Positions 27,485-36,280 of a stretch of DNA of 64,000 bases are shown piece by piece; positions within the stretch are counted from its first letter, which is position 1; each line of letters begins with the position of its first letter. A program made the translations under genes and the position numbers. Origin of the DNA: Pelagomonas calceolata (lineage: Eukaryota > Sar > Pelagophyceae > Pelagomonadales > Pelagomonadaceae); assembly GCA_918797485.1 (NCBI GenBank), contig CAKKNE010000001.1, positions 2,170,001 through 2,234,000 on the forward strand, written 5' to 3'. The notes beneath the pieces were generated by a model. That model searched no databases, had not been told where the DNA came from, and saw nothing but the letters and a program-made list of their open reading frames with translations.

Positions 27485-27844
27485 ATCATCAAAGTATTCA
27501 ACAACTACGCGTCGTCCCTTATCGATGAAGAGCACTTTGAAGAAGCCAAGGCACTGTTGCGCAAGACGGTACCCGTGACACAACGCGTTCTCGGAGAGAG
27601 TGATGACACCACGCTCAGGATGAAGTGGTGCTACGCGTGGGCGCTCTACGGTGACGACGACGCCACGCTCGACGATCTCTTCGAGGCCGTGGAGACGCTC
27701 GAGGATACGGAACGGATCGCGCGGCGCGTGCTCGGCGATGCGCACCCGACCACAACGGGGATTAAGTCCCACCTGCGAGACGCGCAAGCCACCCTCGACA
27801 CTTTCCTCGACGCCCGCGACATGGAATCGTCGGAGGACGAGTAA
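27485..27844 (+). pseudogene. TPR (kinesin-light-chain type) C-terminal module, copy 1
   Basis: The frame reads FNNYASSLIDEEHFEEAKAL, then LLRKTVPVTQRVLGES, then GDDDATLDDLFEAVETLED and RRVLGDAHPTT, and stops after an acidic tail. It is the terminal module of a TPR family that is abundant in pelagophytes; upstream repeats and a sensible ATG are missing (first possible start is a GTG at 27461). It is joined head-to-head with the AP2 fragment near 27480. A second copy lies at 45675-45998. Likely a gene fragment; expression is unknown. Confidence 0.55.
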
Positions 27845-27883
27845 AAGATAGTAAATGACACATGGTAAACCACAAGAAAACAA

Positions 27884-28873
27884 TTAAACACCAGCCTGGG
27901 CAGCCCGGTGCTGGAAGTACGCGATCGCCACGGCGCCGGCGAGCGCTCCGAGCGTCGAGAGCCGGCGGAGGCGCTCGAGGCGCGCCGGCTCCGCGCCCTT
28001 GCGCGCCTGGTCGGCCTCGCAGTCCGCGGACGGCGCCACCTTGCACGCGAAGGCGCTCTGTAGGTCCGCGCACTCGTCCGGTGAGGCCTTGGCGGCGCGG
28101 CACGCGCGCGCGACCGCGGCCTCGGCGCTCTCGCCGAGGTACCGCTCGACGACAACCTCGCCGTCGCGGCCGCGGAAGGATACGCGCAACGAGGGCGGCA
28201 CGCGCACGGAGTAGTCGACCGAGGTCGCCTCCGCCACATCGTGTTTGACGGGAGGCGGCGCCTCGTCCGAAACAGCGCCGGAGAAGAGGTGGTCGCCCCA
28301 GCCCTCCTCGTCATGATCCAGCCTTTGTCGCGCGAGGTCCGCAGCTTTATCGTCCGAGCTGCGCCGCCCGGCTCGCGCCTCGGTTTGCTTCTCTGCAAGG
28401 GCCAGACTGATGACGTTGCAGTCGCGGGGCGTGACGTTCCGTTCCCTACAAAAACGTGCCGCCGCGGCGGCGGGCGCCTCGTCGATGCCCGCCTCTATTT
28501 GATATCCTCGGCCGTCGACGACGAGCGACACGCTCACCGTCGCGCTCGTCTCCATGGCGTCGGGCTCCTTGCGCGGCGGTGCTTGCCGCCGCGGGAGCCG
28601 TTTCGGTGGCTCTTCCGGTGCTACTTGGTTGGTCCGGACGCGGACGGCGTTCTGCTCCGCGCGCAGCGCCTGACTGACTCGTTCCTCGCACTCGACGGCG
28701 ACGGCCGCCGCCGCGCAGAACGCCCGCGCCGCGGTCTCCGGGTCCTCGTCGAGGCGCGCGCGCAGCGTCTTCGGCTCGTCGTCCATCAGGACTTCCAGCG
28801 AGATGTCGGTTTCTAGGCGCAGCTCGGCGGCGGCGCACAGTGTCAGGGCTGCCCAGGCATGGCGCCGTCGCAT
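27884..28873 (-). CDS. Signal-peptide protein with three internal repeats and C-terminal membrane segment
   Basis: 329 residues. MRRRHAWAALTLCAAAEL is a signal peptide. Three related modules of about 50 residues follow: around 22-75 (SLEVLMDDEPKTL ... AARAFC), 113-165 (VSLVVDGRGYQIEAG ... AAARFCRERNVTP) and 222-275 (RVSFRGRDGEVVVERY ... AVARACRAAKASP). Each pairs a beta-hairpin with a helix carrying a Cys. A hydrophobic stretch near the end (LGALAGAVAIAYF) may anchor it. I do not recognise the module. It converges on the TPR fragment and is divergent from the secreted Cys-rich gene. Confidence 0.6.
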   Translation of the reverse strand: MRRRHAWAALTLCAAAELRLETDISLEVLMDDEPKTLRARLDEDPETAARAFCAAAAVAVECEERVSQALRAEQNAVRVRTNQVAPEEPPKRLPRRQAPPRKEPDAMETSATVSVSLVVDGRGYQIEAGIDEAPAAAAARFCRERNVTPRDCNVISLALAEKQTEARAGRRSSDDKAADLARQRLDHDEEGWGDHLFSGAVSDEAPPPVKHDVAEATSVDYSVRVPPSLRVSFRGRDGEVVVERYLGESAEAAVARACRAAKASPDECADLQSAFACKVAPSADCEADQARKGAEPARLERLRRLSTLGALAGAVAIAYFQHRAAQAGV

Positions 28874-29487
28874 CGTGAAGGCGGGCAGCCTCAGAGAGAG
28901 AGTACGTAAGCGGTCACGAACGCTAGACTAACCCTTGCAGCCTCACCGGCGACGATTGCTCGGAGGTGCCATCGTCTGTTTTCTTGCGTTTGCGGGCAGG
29001 CCTACGTGCACTGTGCGATGCAAATCGTCTCCAGTGTCTCGAGCTCTCCACAAAACGTGCGGGTCTTGCTCGTTGCTTCAGGCTGGTGTGGCGCATCTTT
29101 CGAGCGTTCCATTGACGCCTCTCGAGCAATGTCGCGCCTACGCATGCCGCTGTTTCGTGCGAATTTGGCATTGCCTGGAGCTCTCCAGACTTTGTAATCG
29201 CTTCCTGCTCGCTCCTCGCGCGACGCGGCGCCTAAAATAACGTGCCTGATACTCACGGATGGCAAATCGTTACGCTTCGACCGCGCGCGCCGTCTCAAAG
29301 TCACAGCTGTCAGACATCTGTGCTTGCTAGCCGCGGCGGTCCGGAACGGCGCGCGAGCTACGGAGTCGCGCGGAAGGCCGCGCTGACGCTAAAGTCGACC
29401 GCTGACGCGCCGCGTAATCCGACTCGTTTCGCGCGCGCGTCGCGGAGTCGACGCGAACTCACCGCCCAATCCCGCAGGTCAATCACG
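28874..29487. other. Divergent promoter interval
   Basis: 614 bases upstream of both the three-repeat gene and the secreted Cys-rich gene. GCTAGACTAACC near 28922 recalls the recurrent motif only slightly. A plus-strand frame runs through the second half but its only good start is the ATG at 29488. Confidence 0.4.
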
Positions 29488-30144
29488 ATGAACAAGCTCA
29501 TTCTCGCGCTCTGCCTCACCCGCAAGGTCGCCGGCTTCGCCTCATACAGCGGCAAGGACTGCATCCTCGAAGACAGCTGCCCGCCCGCCGGAAATGTGAA
29601 TGGCTTCGCGTGTTCCACGTTCCCAAACTGCCAGGACCCGAACGTTTGCCCGACCAGCCAGGTTCCCAACTTTGCTGGTCCGTTCGCCCGGTTTGAGGAC
29701 AATGGCGGAAGCCCCTGGATTTATAGCTGCTCCGACAACACTTGTGGCTCGTGCTACCCGTACGCTTCGGCGGCAGACTTCGCGGCGGCCCTCAGCATAG
29801 AAAATCCGTTCGCCTCGTGCGCGGCCGACCCGGTCGGGATCACGAAAAGGGATCCTCTCAATTATTGCACGGCGACGGAAGAGCTCTGGTGCGACTGGTG
29901 GACGATAGAAAAGGGCCTCGACGACGAGTACAAATCGTCGCTCTACTGGGAGCCCTACTGCTCGGAGAGCTCGCAGATCAATCTGTGCAAGCCGGGGAGC
30001 ACGTGCGACTCCAAGGAGGAGAGCGACACGCCGGCCGAGAACTGCCTCTTCAACCCGACGTGCTTCTGTCTCATGGACTCACTCGCGGGACTTCCGTCGG
30101 GCGGCGGCGGCGGCTCGGGCCCGACGTGCACGCCCCAGTACTAG
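29488..30144 (+). CDS. Secreted cysteine-rich protein
   Basis: The ATG at 29488 gives MNKLILALCLTRKVAGFASY, a signal peptide cut near AGFA; 218 residues in all. The mature part has about 17 cysteines in a scattered pattern (DCILEDSCPP, CSTFPNCQDPNVC, CGSCYPY, LWCDWW, LCKPGSTCD, CLFNPTCFC) with aromatic residues, typical of an extracellular disulfide-bonded fold, and a Gly-rich tail. I do not recognise the family. It lies in tandem with the EF-hand gene, which starts 166 bases later. Confidence 0.65.
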   Translation: MNKLILALCLTRKVAGFASYSGKDCILEDSCPPAGNVNGFACSTFPNCQDPNVCPTSQVPNFAGPFARFEDNGGSPWIYSCSDNTCGSCYPYASAADFAAALSIENPFASCAADPVGITKRDPLNYCTATEELWCDWWTIEKGLDDEYKSSLYWEPYCSESSQINLCKPGSTCDSKEESDTPAENCLFNPTCFCLMDSLAGLPSGGGGGSGPTCTPQY

Positions 30145-30157
30145 ATCCACAGCGTCC

Positions 30158-30187
<30 letters not shown>
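30158..30187 (+). repeat. (ACG)10 microsatellite
   Basis: Ten uninterrupted ACG units between the secreted Cys-rich gene and the EF-hand gene. Confidence 0.95.
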
Positions 30188-30190
<3 letters not shown>

Positions 30191-30309
30191 CATCCTCCTT
30201 GTACATAAGAAGCGTTGGTATTATGCTTGTATCTCTCCTCGCGGCGGTCGGAGGCCCCACGCCGCGCGTTGGACGCTTGGAGGCTTCGCTCAAAACCCGC
30301 ACGATAATC

Positions 30310-31653
30310 ATGAAATTGCGAGAGGCGCTGCACGCCCAGGCAGCCAGGCTGCCCGCCCAGGCTGCAGAACTAGTGGTGCGCTGCCCCGACACCAAGATGC
30401 CCCGCGACGACGACGACGACGCCGTCGCGGAGCCGAAGGACGACTCCCTCACCTATCTGGTGAGGAAGCTGCGCGCTCTACTGCGCAGCGAGGCCAAGGA
30501 CCAGAGTTTGAGGGATTTGTTCGAGAAGCTCGACAAGAACGGCGACAAGAAGGTGACAGCTGTGGAGTTAAGGAAGGGTCTGAAAGATTTAGGCTTCCGC
30601 TTGGACGACGACGAGGTGCGAGACATTATTAAATACTGCGATGTGGACGGGGATGGGGAGATCTCGTACCTGGAATTTGAAAGTTTCGTCGAATCGCCGG
30701 AATGCAAGGACGCCGACGTCCAAGATGTCTTGGATCGACTGCGGGAAATCGCGGAGGGCCAGGGCGGTTCGATAGCGAAGAGAATAGAAGAGATGTTCGA
30801 GGAGCTCGATGAAGACTTATCGGGCGATGTTGATGCCGACGAGTTCCACGACGGGCTCCGAGGTCTTGGACTCACACTAACAGTGAAAGAAGCCGAAGAT
30901 ATAACCAAACGGTTCCCGTCGACGGGTAAAAATGCTGTGGGTCCGAAAGGCCCGCGTATACGGTACCGAGACTTCGTTGCCGCTGTCCGAGGAAAGGCAC
31001 CGGCATCGCACGAGGCTAAAGATTCCCAAGGCGATCGCGTCGCGACCTATGCTGTCCGAAAGTTAGCGGAGGAAGTAGAACGTTGTTCTCGCACGAAGCA
31101 GGGCGACCTTGATTTAGCGGGCTGCTTCCGTGACCTCGACGCTGATGGGAGTGGTACGCTCGACCGAACGGAAATACGAGATGCTCTAGACAGGGTAGGC
31201 GTCCAACTCTCGAGGAAGGAGCTCGTCGAGGTCATGGAGTTCTTCGGGGCCGGACCGGACGGCGAGGTCCCGTACGAAGACTTCGTCGCGTTCGCTTTGA
31301 AGCAGGACCCGGCGACGGCGCGCATCGCGACGAAAGTCAGGAACGAGATCGAGCGGCTGGCGGAGCGAGATGGTCGCGCACCGGACTATCGAGGCGCGTT
31401 CCGCGAACTCGATGACGACGACAGCGGCGAGCTGGACCAGGACGAGTTCCGGTCCGCGATGCGCAATCTTGGCCTAAGGCTGTCGTCGGCGGAATTGCGG
31501 CAGCTCGTCAACCTCTTCGACGCCGACGGCGACGGCGTTGTCTCCTATCGGGAGTTCATCGACTTCGTGGAGAAGATCCCGGTGGACGAGTCGGGCGAGG
31601 CGGGCGAGAGCAAAGACGACGGCGGCGAGGCCAAGGCGGAGGCCAAGTGGTAG
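30310..31653 (+). CDS. Multi-EF-hand calcium-binding protein
   Basis: From the ATG at 30310 (MKLREALHAQ) 447 residues; ATGs at 30223 and 30394 are alternatives. At least four strong loops are visible: DKNGDKKVTAVE, DVDGDGEISYLE, DADGSGTLDRTE and DADGDGVVSYRE, with further looser ones (DEDLSGDVDADE, DDDDSGELDQDE, and a GPDGEVPYED variant). They alternate in EF pairs, each pair preceded by a helical leader (YLVRKLRALL, YAVRKLAEEV, ATKVRNEIERL), so the protein is three or four repeats of one paired unit. It should be a cytosolic Ca2+ sensor or buffer; partner unknown. The acidic Lys/Glu tail ends in EAKAEAKW. Confidence 0.85.
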   Translation: MKLREALHAQAARLPAQAAELVVRCPDTKMPRDDDDDAVAEPKDDSLTYLVRKLRALLRSEAKDQSLRDLFEKLDKNGDKKVTAVELRKGLKDLGFRLDDDEVRDIIKYCDVDGDGEISYLEFESFVESPECKDADVQDVLDRLREIAEGQGGSIAKRIEEMFEELDEDLSGDVDADEFHDGLRGLGLTLTVKEAEDITKRFPSTGKNAVGPKGPRIRYRDFVAAVRGKAPASHEAKDSQGDRVATYAVRKLAEEVERCSRTKQGDLDLAGCFRDLDADGSGTLDRTEIRDALDRVGVQLSRKELVEVMEFFGAGPDGEVPYEDFVAFALKQDPATARIATKVRNEIERLAERDGRAPDYRGAFRELDDDDSGELDQDEFRSAMRNLGLRLSSAELRQLVNLFDADGDGVVSYREFIDFVEKIPVDESGEAGESKDDGGEAKAEAKW

Positions 31654-31704
31654 ACGTTCCGTCGTCGACTGCTAAGTACATGATCAAAACTTCTTAACAA
31701 CAAA

Positions 31705-31721
31705 CGTCGCGTCGATGGCGT
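31705..31721 (+). repeat. Introner-hairpin 17-mer, intergenic copy 2
   Basis: CGTCGCGTCGATGGCGT again (with a preceding A shared with the 27256 copy), 51 bases after the EF-hand stop and just before the patatin stop. Confidence 0.75.
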
Positions 31722-31729
31722 ATGGGGGA

Positions 31730-32968
31730 CTAGCCCTCCCGCGTCCTCCTCCAATTCTCGAGCGACCGGCGCTTCCGACTCCCGAAGTCGTCGGTGCTCT
31801 TGTTCTCCTGCTGCCACTTCGCCGCGGCGTCGGCCCAGGCCCGGTCGACCAGCTTCAGGCGGTCGACTTCCTTGAGGTCGTGCACGCTGTCGCCGAGCGG
31901 CTCGTCCGGCAATTCGAGTATGGATGAAGGCTCAGCTACAATACGTTGAGCAAATTCAACCGCTTTATCTATGTCCGTGTTGCGCGCATACTCGAGCTGC
32001 CTCTGTAGCGTTGAGGGGTCGTCGAGGGCCAACGAAACGCCTTGCGGTATCAAGGGCGAGAGGCGCGTGTAGTTCTCCCGTAGTAAGAACGAGGCCTCCA
32101 TGTCCGTGGTCATCCCAGACGCGTCGATGACCATCTCCAGCAGATGCGGCGCCCAGTCCGCCAGGCCCAGATCCAGGTCCTTCTCCTTTGCCGTCGGCTC
32201 CACGACGCGCCGCGCCCAGGAGCCCGCGCCGACGCTCAGTACCCTCACGTCGCTCGGATCGAGGCCTAAATGTAGCTTAGCCTTCGCGACGGCGAGCATC
32301 GTCGGGTTGTTCGCCCAGATGCCGCCGTCGCCGTAGTTTTGATATAAGGGTAAGATCGTCGGTGCTGCTGATGAACGCAAGAGCGCGTCAGAGATCTTCA
32401 GTTCCACGTCCGGTCTCGCACCCCTGACGGCGGGCAGGTTCGAAAAGACGGCCGGCCGCCAGCCGCCCTCCCTAGATTGCGAGAGGCGCCAGACCTCGGC
32501 CGACGTTGTACTTGAAGCCTCGCCGTCCACCCTCAACGCGGGTGCCAGAAAATGCTTGGGAAGCTGCGCTACCGTCGCGTCGCCGAAGTACGTACGCAGG
32601 GCGTCCTTCAGCGGTTTATTGGAGAACTTGGCGTCCCAGGCCCTTCGTACAAGATTGCGGGGCCGCCCGAAGATCGCCGGGACGTATTGCTCATAATATG
32701 AAGCTGCTTCTGCTGGTGACGCGCCGCCCGCGAGAAAGGCCGCTAGTATACTACCGGTAGACGTCCCCGCGAAGAGGTCCACTCTATCTAAGAAGCCCGG
32801 TGCTTCATTGGATACTCTTTCTAGTAACCGGATGCTCATGTAGCCGCGGCAGCCGCCTCCATCTAAGCTTAGGATGACGAAGGGCTTCTTGGGCTGGCGC
32901 TGCTGGGAGGAGTGGCGTATTGCATTGACGGCGTGCCGGAGTCGCCGCGCGTGACGCAGCGCTTGCAT
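31730..32968 (-). CDS. Patatin-like phospholipase
   Basis: 412 residues. The oxyanion loop DGGGCRGYMS is at 36-45, the nucleophile elbow GTSTG at 68-72 (Ser70) and the catalytic Asp in YGDGGIW at about 214, completing the Ser-Asp dyad of patatins. The family hydrolyses acyl chains from phospholipids or galactolipids. The first 28 residues are Arg/His/Gln-rich with no acids (MQALRHARRLRHAVNAI), which could be a mitochondrial presequence. The C-terminus is basic and helical. It converges on the EF-hand gene, 77 bases apart. Confidence 0.9.
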   Translation of the reverse strand: MQALRHARRLRHAVNAIRHSSQQRQPKKPFVILSLDGGGCRGYMSIRLLERVSNEAPGFLDRVDLFAGTSTGSILAAFLAGGASPAEAASYYEQYVPAIFGRPRNLVRRAWDAKFSNKPLKDALRTYFGDATVAQLPKHFLAPALRVDGEASSTTSAEVWRLSQSREGGWRPAVFSNLPAVRGARPDVELKISDALLRSSAAPTILPLYQNYGDGGIWANNPTMLAVAKAKLHLGLDPSDVRVLSVGAGSWARRVVEPTAKEKDLDLGLADWAPHLLEMVIDASGMTTDMEASFLLRENYTRLSPLIPQGVSLALDDPSTLQRQLEYARNTDIDKAVEFAQRIVAEPSSILELPDEPLGDSVHDLKEVDRLKLVDRAWADAAAKWQQENKSTDDFGSRKRRSLENWRRTREG

Positions 32969-33602
32969 TTTTAAGCACTGCTCTCTCTGAGGGTGCTCTC
33001 AGGGCTTTAACTGCGGTTACGCGTTGACGCACTGAACTTCGATCGTGCGACGCGTGCAATGGGTGTATTAAGCGTTGCGAGGCGGACTGAGAGTCACTGC
33101 GACGGTCAGTGTGGCACGCCGCAGAGTGTGCTTGTGAGCTGTGACTGTGAGGCTGGTGGCCCGAGCTCCGTGAAACGTCGTCCCCGGCCGCAAGCTCTCT
33201 CGAGCATCGTCGGCAGCCGTGTTTCTCTTGATTCGTGCAACCCGGGGCTAAATCATAGTCATACTAGCCCAAAAAAATTGGCTGCAGGCATCGTCACCCT
33301 TTGGCAGCTCAACCAGTGGATTCGGGTGGCAAACACGGACCACGCTGCATCGGAAATTGATACGACACCGTCGTAGCCAAACGTAGACGCCCGACGAGCC
33401 GACACGCCTGCAAATCGGCGGTCAGCAATAAATTTGACAAGTGCCGACCGGCGGTTACGGCACGCCATCGCCGTGACGCACGACGAGCAGTAGCCCGCCG
33501 GTGGTCACGAACGGGACGCCGCGCGTCGTCGGGCTCAAACGCAGCCAATAAAACCAGCCGTACTAGCTACACTCGGCACGCGTTGCTGCAGCATAGGAAA
33601 AA
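32969..33602. other. Divergent promoter interval
   Basis: Shared by the patatin and SLC17-like genes. A degenerate motif copy is at about 33244-33272 (GGGCTAAATCATAG then TCATACTAGCCC). No gene supported. Confidence 0.45.
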
Positions 33603-35006
33603 ATGAAGCTCCTCGACGTCAAGGAGCGCTGGCTCATGTGCTGGCTCATGTTCATGGGTAGAGGGGTTACCCAGGCCGTGCGCGTTGTACTAGGTGCATT
33701 GATGCCCTTCATCGCCGCGGACCTAGAATTAGACCATCAGGAGAAGGGGACCGTATTAGCCGCCTTCGCGGCGGGCTACATGTGCACGCAGGTGCTGGGC
33801 GGCTGGGCCGCCGACAGGTACGGGGGGCGGGGCCCTATTTTGCTCGCCCTCGGGTCGCTGGGTCTGGGGGCTTATTGCATCCCGTGGTCTGCCGATTTAT
33901 TTGGCGCCAATGGCTTATCCGCTTGTCTATTTGTGATGGGGCTTTGTGAGGGTCCTTCGTATCCGTCGATGGGCACATTGCTGGGACGATGGATCCCGGC
34001 GCACGAACGAAGCAAGGCGGTCTCGATCTCCGATACGGGATCTTCATTAGGTTCTATGTTGACCTTCGCCGTAGCACCTCCATTAGCAACTCTCTACGGC
34101 TGGCGCACGACAATGAGACTCTGGGCCTACGCTTGCTTATTGAGTACGGCCGTATGGTACGTGTACGCCACAAATGGCCCCGACGAGTGCATTCGTATAA
34201 GTGTCAGGGAGCTCGAGTACCTGAGGCAACATGGCATCGGCAAGGCACCCCATCACGACAAAAAAGGCAGGCACGCGCCCTTCCCCTACGCGCTGTTCAG
34301 GTTCTCGCAGGCCTGGGCCGTGATCATCGCCCATGCCGCGTTCAACTTTGGGCGGTATTTCGTGTACAACTCTTTGCTACAGTTCTACGTGGAAGAACTG
34401 GGCACGAGCGCGGTGGCCGCGGGCCAGCACATCTTGGTCGGGCAAATATTTGATTGCATCGGGAAGTTCGGCTTTGCGCCCTTTGCCGATAGAGCGATCC
34501 GAAATAATCCTGCTTCGCGTACAAAAGTGCGGAAAGTTATTTCTGGTGTGGCGTTCGTGGCCTTTGCCGCTTCGATGGCCGGGTTAGCTGTTTCCTACTC
34601 CGTAGCTGCAGCTACGTGTTGGTTGATCGTGGCCAAAATAGCCTCATCAGCACATGTCTGCGGCTTCAAGTCGAACTATTTAGATCTGACGCAGACGCAC
34701 AACGGCGTGCTGACCGGCGTGGGCAACATGATCGCTACATTCGCGTCGACGGTATCACCATTACTTGGTGGTAGTCTGTTAGATGGCAGTCGAAGAGGCT
34801 GGGAGTCCATGTTCCTCACGATCGGGCTGTTGGACCTCGGCGCGGCGGCCTTCTGGTGCGTCTTCGCGTCGGGCGATGGGATCGACGACAAGGTCCTGGC
34901 GGCGAAGGAGTGCGACTCGCCGCGCACCGTGACGGAGGACCCCGAATCAACCACCGTGGTGTCGCCGGCGGTCGGCAAGGCCAGGAAAAGTGCTGCGGTC
35001 GTATAA
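33603..35006 (+). CDS. Major facilitator transporter, SLC17/PHT4-like
   Basis: 467 residues with about twelve hydrophobic segments. The MFS signature between TM2 and TM3 is GGWAADRYGGRGPILL. The C-terminal run NYLDLTQTHNGVLTGVGN is close to the NYLDIAP.yaG.lmGisN pattern of SLC17 anion/phosphate transporters (NPT, VGLUT, plant PHT4). It is expected to move an organic or inorganic anion, often phosphate, with Na+ or H+; the substrate is not readable. Termini are cytosolic, the C-terminal 40 residues are hydrophilic. It converges on the EGF protein gene 97 bases away. Confidence 0.85.
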   Translation: MKLLDVKERWLMCWLMFMGRGVTQAVRVVLGALMPFIAADLELDHQEKGTVLAAFAAGYMCTQVLGGWAADRYGGRGPILLALGSLGLGAYCIPWSADLFGANGLSACLFVMGLCEGPSYPSMGTLLGRWIPAHERSKAVSISDTGSSLGSMLTFAVAPPLATLYGWRTTMRLWAYACLLSTAVWYVYATNGPDECIRISVRELEYLRQHGIGKAPHHDKKGRHAPFPYALFRFSQAWAVIIAHAAFNFGRYFVYNSLLQFYVEELGTSAVAAGQHILVGQIFDCIGKFGFAPFADRAIRNNPASRTKVRKVISGVAFVAFAASMAGLAVSYSVAAATCWLIVAKIASSAHVCGFKSNYLDLTQTHNGVLTGVGNMIATFASTVSPLLGGSLLDGSRRGWESMFLTIGLLDLGAAAFWCVFASGDGIDDKVLAAKECDSPRTVTEDPESTTVVSPAVGKARKSAAVV

Positions 35007-35102
35007 TAATAGATGTGTTAAAGCTGGTCCCTTCGCGGCGGCGGCGTGCGCCTCGAGGCGTGCTCAGATACGCAGCGAAGGCGTCTGGCGAGAGCTTCAG
35101 CC

Positions 35103-35849
35103 TCAGATCGTCGGCGAATCGAACGGCGACTGGTACGGCTCCTTCGCCGAGTCGTCCGGCGCGAGGAACTGGTAGGAGACGACCTTGGGCGCCGGGCGCG
35201 GCGGCGTCAGGCTTGCGCGCGCCGTGGCGGCGCTCGCGGTTTGCGCGTTCGACGCCACGATAACCGTGATGATGCAGAGGGCGACGGCGACGGCGGCGAC
35301 GAGTCCATAGGTTGTGGCCCGCTCCCGCAACCTTTCAATCTCTGATGCCTCGCAGCGAAACGCGGCGAGGCACGCCGCCTCGTCCTCGGCCGCGTCGCAG
35401 CACTGCGTCGTCGAGGCGAAGCCGCCGCATCCAAATAAAGCCCCTTCCGCGGCGAAGTAGTCCGGGGAACACTCGCACGCGTAGGAGCCGACGAGGTTCT
35501 TGCACGTCGCGGAGGCGTCGCACTTGTGGGCCCATGCGCCGGTCGCGGTGCACTCATCCGTATCTTTTACCACAATAATGGTCTCGAAGCACGCGCCGTC
35601 GGAGTTTTCGGCCGTTATCTTGTGCGTGCCCACGCGGTGCAGGCCGAGCTCGCCGTCCCAGCGGATCTTGATGTCGCCGACCTCGGCGGCCTTCTCGCTC
35701 ACGAGGCTCACGACGGGGCCGAGGAGCTCGCTGACGCCCTTGGGCGCCGTGTGCTGTTGAAATTCCAACGAGCGGAGGACCTCGCACTTCGCGGCGGCCG
35801 CGGCGGCCGCGGCGGCCAGGGCGAGTAGGTTTGCGACACGGCGCGCCAT
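35103..35849 (-). CDS. Single-pass membrane protein with one EGF-like domain
   Basis: 248 residues: an Ala-rich signal peptide (ANLLALAAAAAAAAAKC), an ectodomain of about 80 residues without clear family, one calcium-binding EGF module (DTDECTATGAWAHKC, CKNLVGSYACECSPDY), a further Cys cluster (CGGFASTTQCCDAAEDEAAC), a membrane segment at about 183-203 (GLVAAVAVALCIITVIVAS) and a cytosolic tail ending SPFDSPTI. EGF modules mediate extracellular contacts; the ligand is unknown. Divergent from the lipase gene. Confidence 0.75.
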   Translation of the reverse strand: MARRVANLLALAAAAAAAAAKCEVLRSLEFQQHTAPKGVSELLGPVVSLVSEKAAEVGDIKIRWDGELGLHRVGTHKITAENSDGACFETIIVVKDTDECTATGAWAHKCDASATCKNLVGSYACECSPDYFAAEGALFGCGGFASTTQCCDAAEDEAACLAAFRCEASEIERLRERATTYGLVAAVAVALCIITVIVASNAQTASAATARASLTPPRPAPKVVSYQFLAPDDSAKEPYQSPFDSPTI

Positions 35850-36280
35850 GCTTCCTTTCTCCCCTCTTCCTACGCACCCAGTTAAGCTGGGGCCGGCTGA
35901 TTAGCGAGTAAGACAAAAATTGCCTTTGGCCAAGTTTGATCAAAACCGCTGTGGAGCGATCTCGCGGCGGATCACAAGTATCTGGCCGACTCGCAGGCGA
36001 GCTCTACGCGGCCGAGACGATGCCAGGTCGCCGACGCCGCGCGTAGGGCTTTGGAAACTTGGCTGTGCAAAGCGGTGAAAACCTGTTTTGTTGCCTCGGA
36101 CCCGTCTTTACGTATCCTTCTACCACGTGCGTACGCCCACACGAGACCCCTCGCGCAAGCGCAAACGAACCCGCACGTTTCTGAATGGCTTAATTCGATG
36201 AGGAGCTTCAGGGGCTGCCCAATGCCATTAGTGCTCATCCGCCGCCGCTAAAACTCAGAGACGGAGACAGGCTGCCCAAG
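35850..36280. other. Divergent promoter interval
   Basis: 431 bases between the EGF protein and lipase starts. TTAGCGAGTAAGACAAAAA at about 35901 is a degenerate match to the recurrent motif (GCG, spacer, GTAAGACA). No gene supported. Confidence 0.45.
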
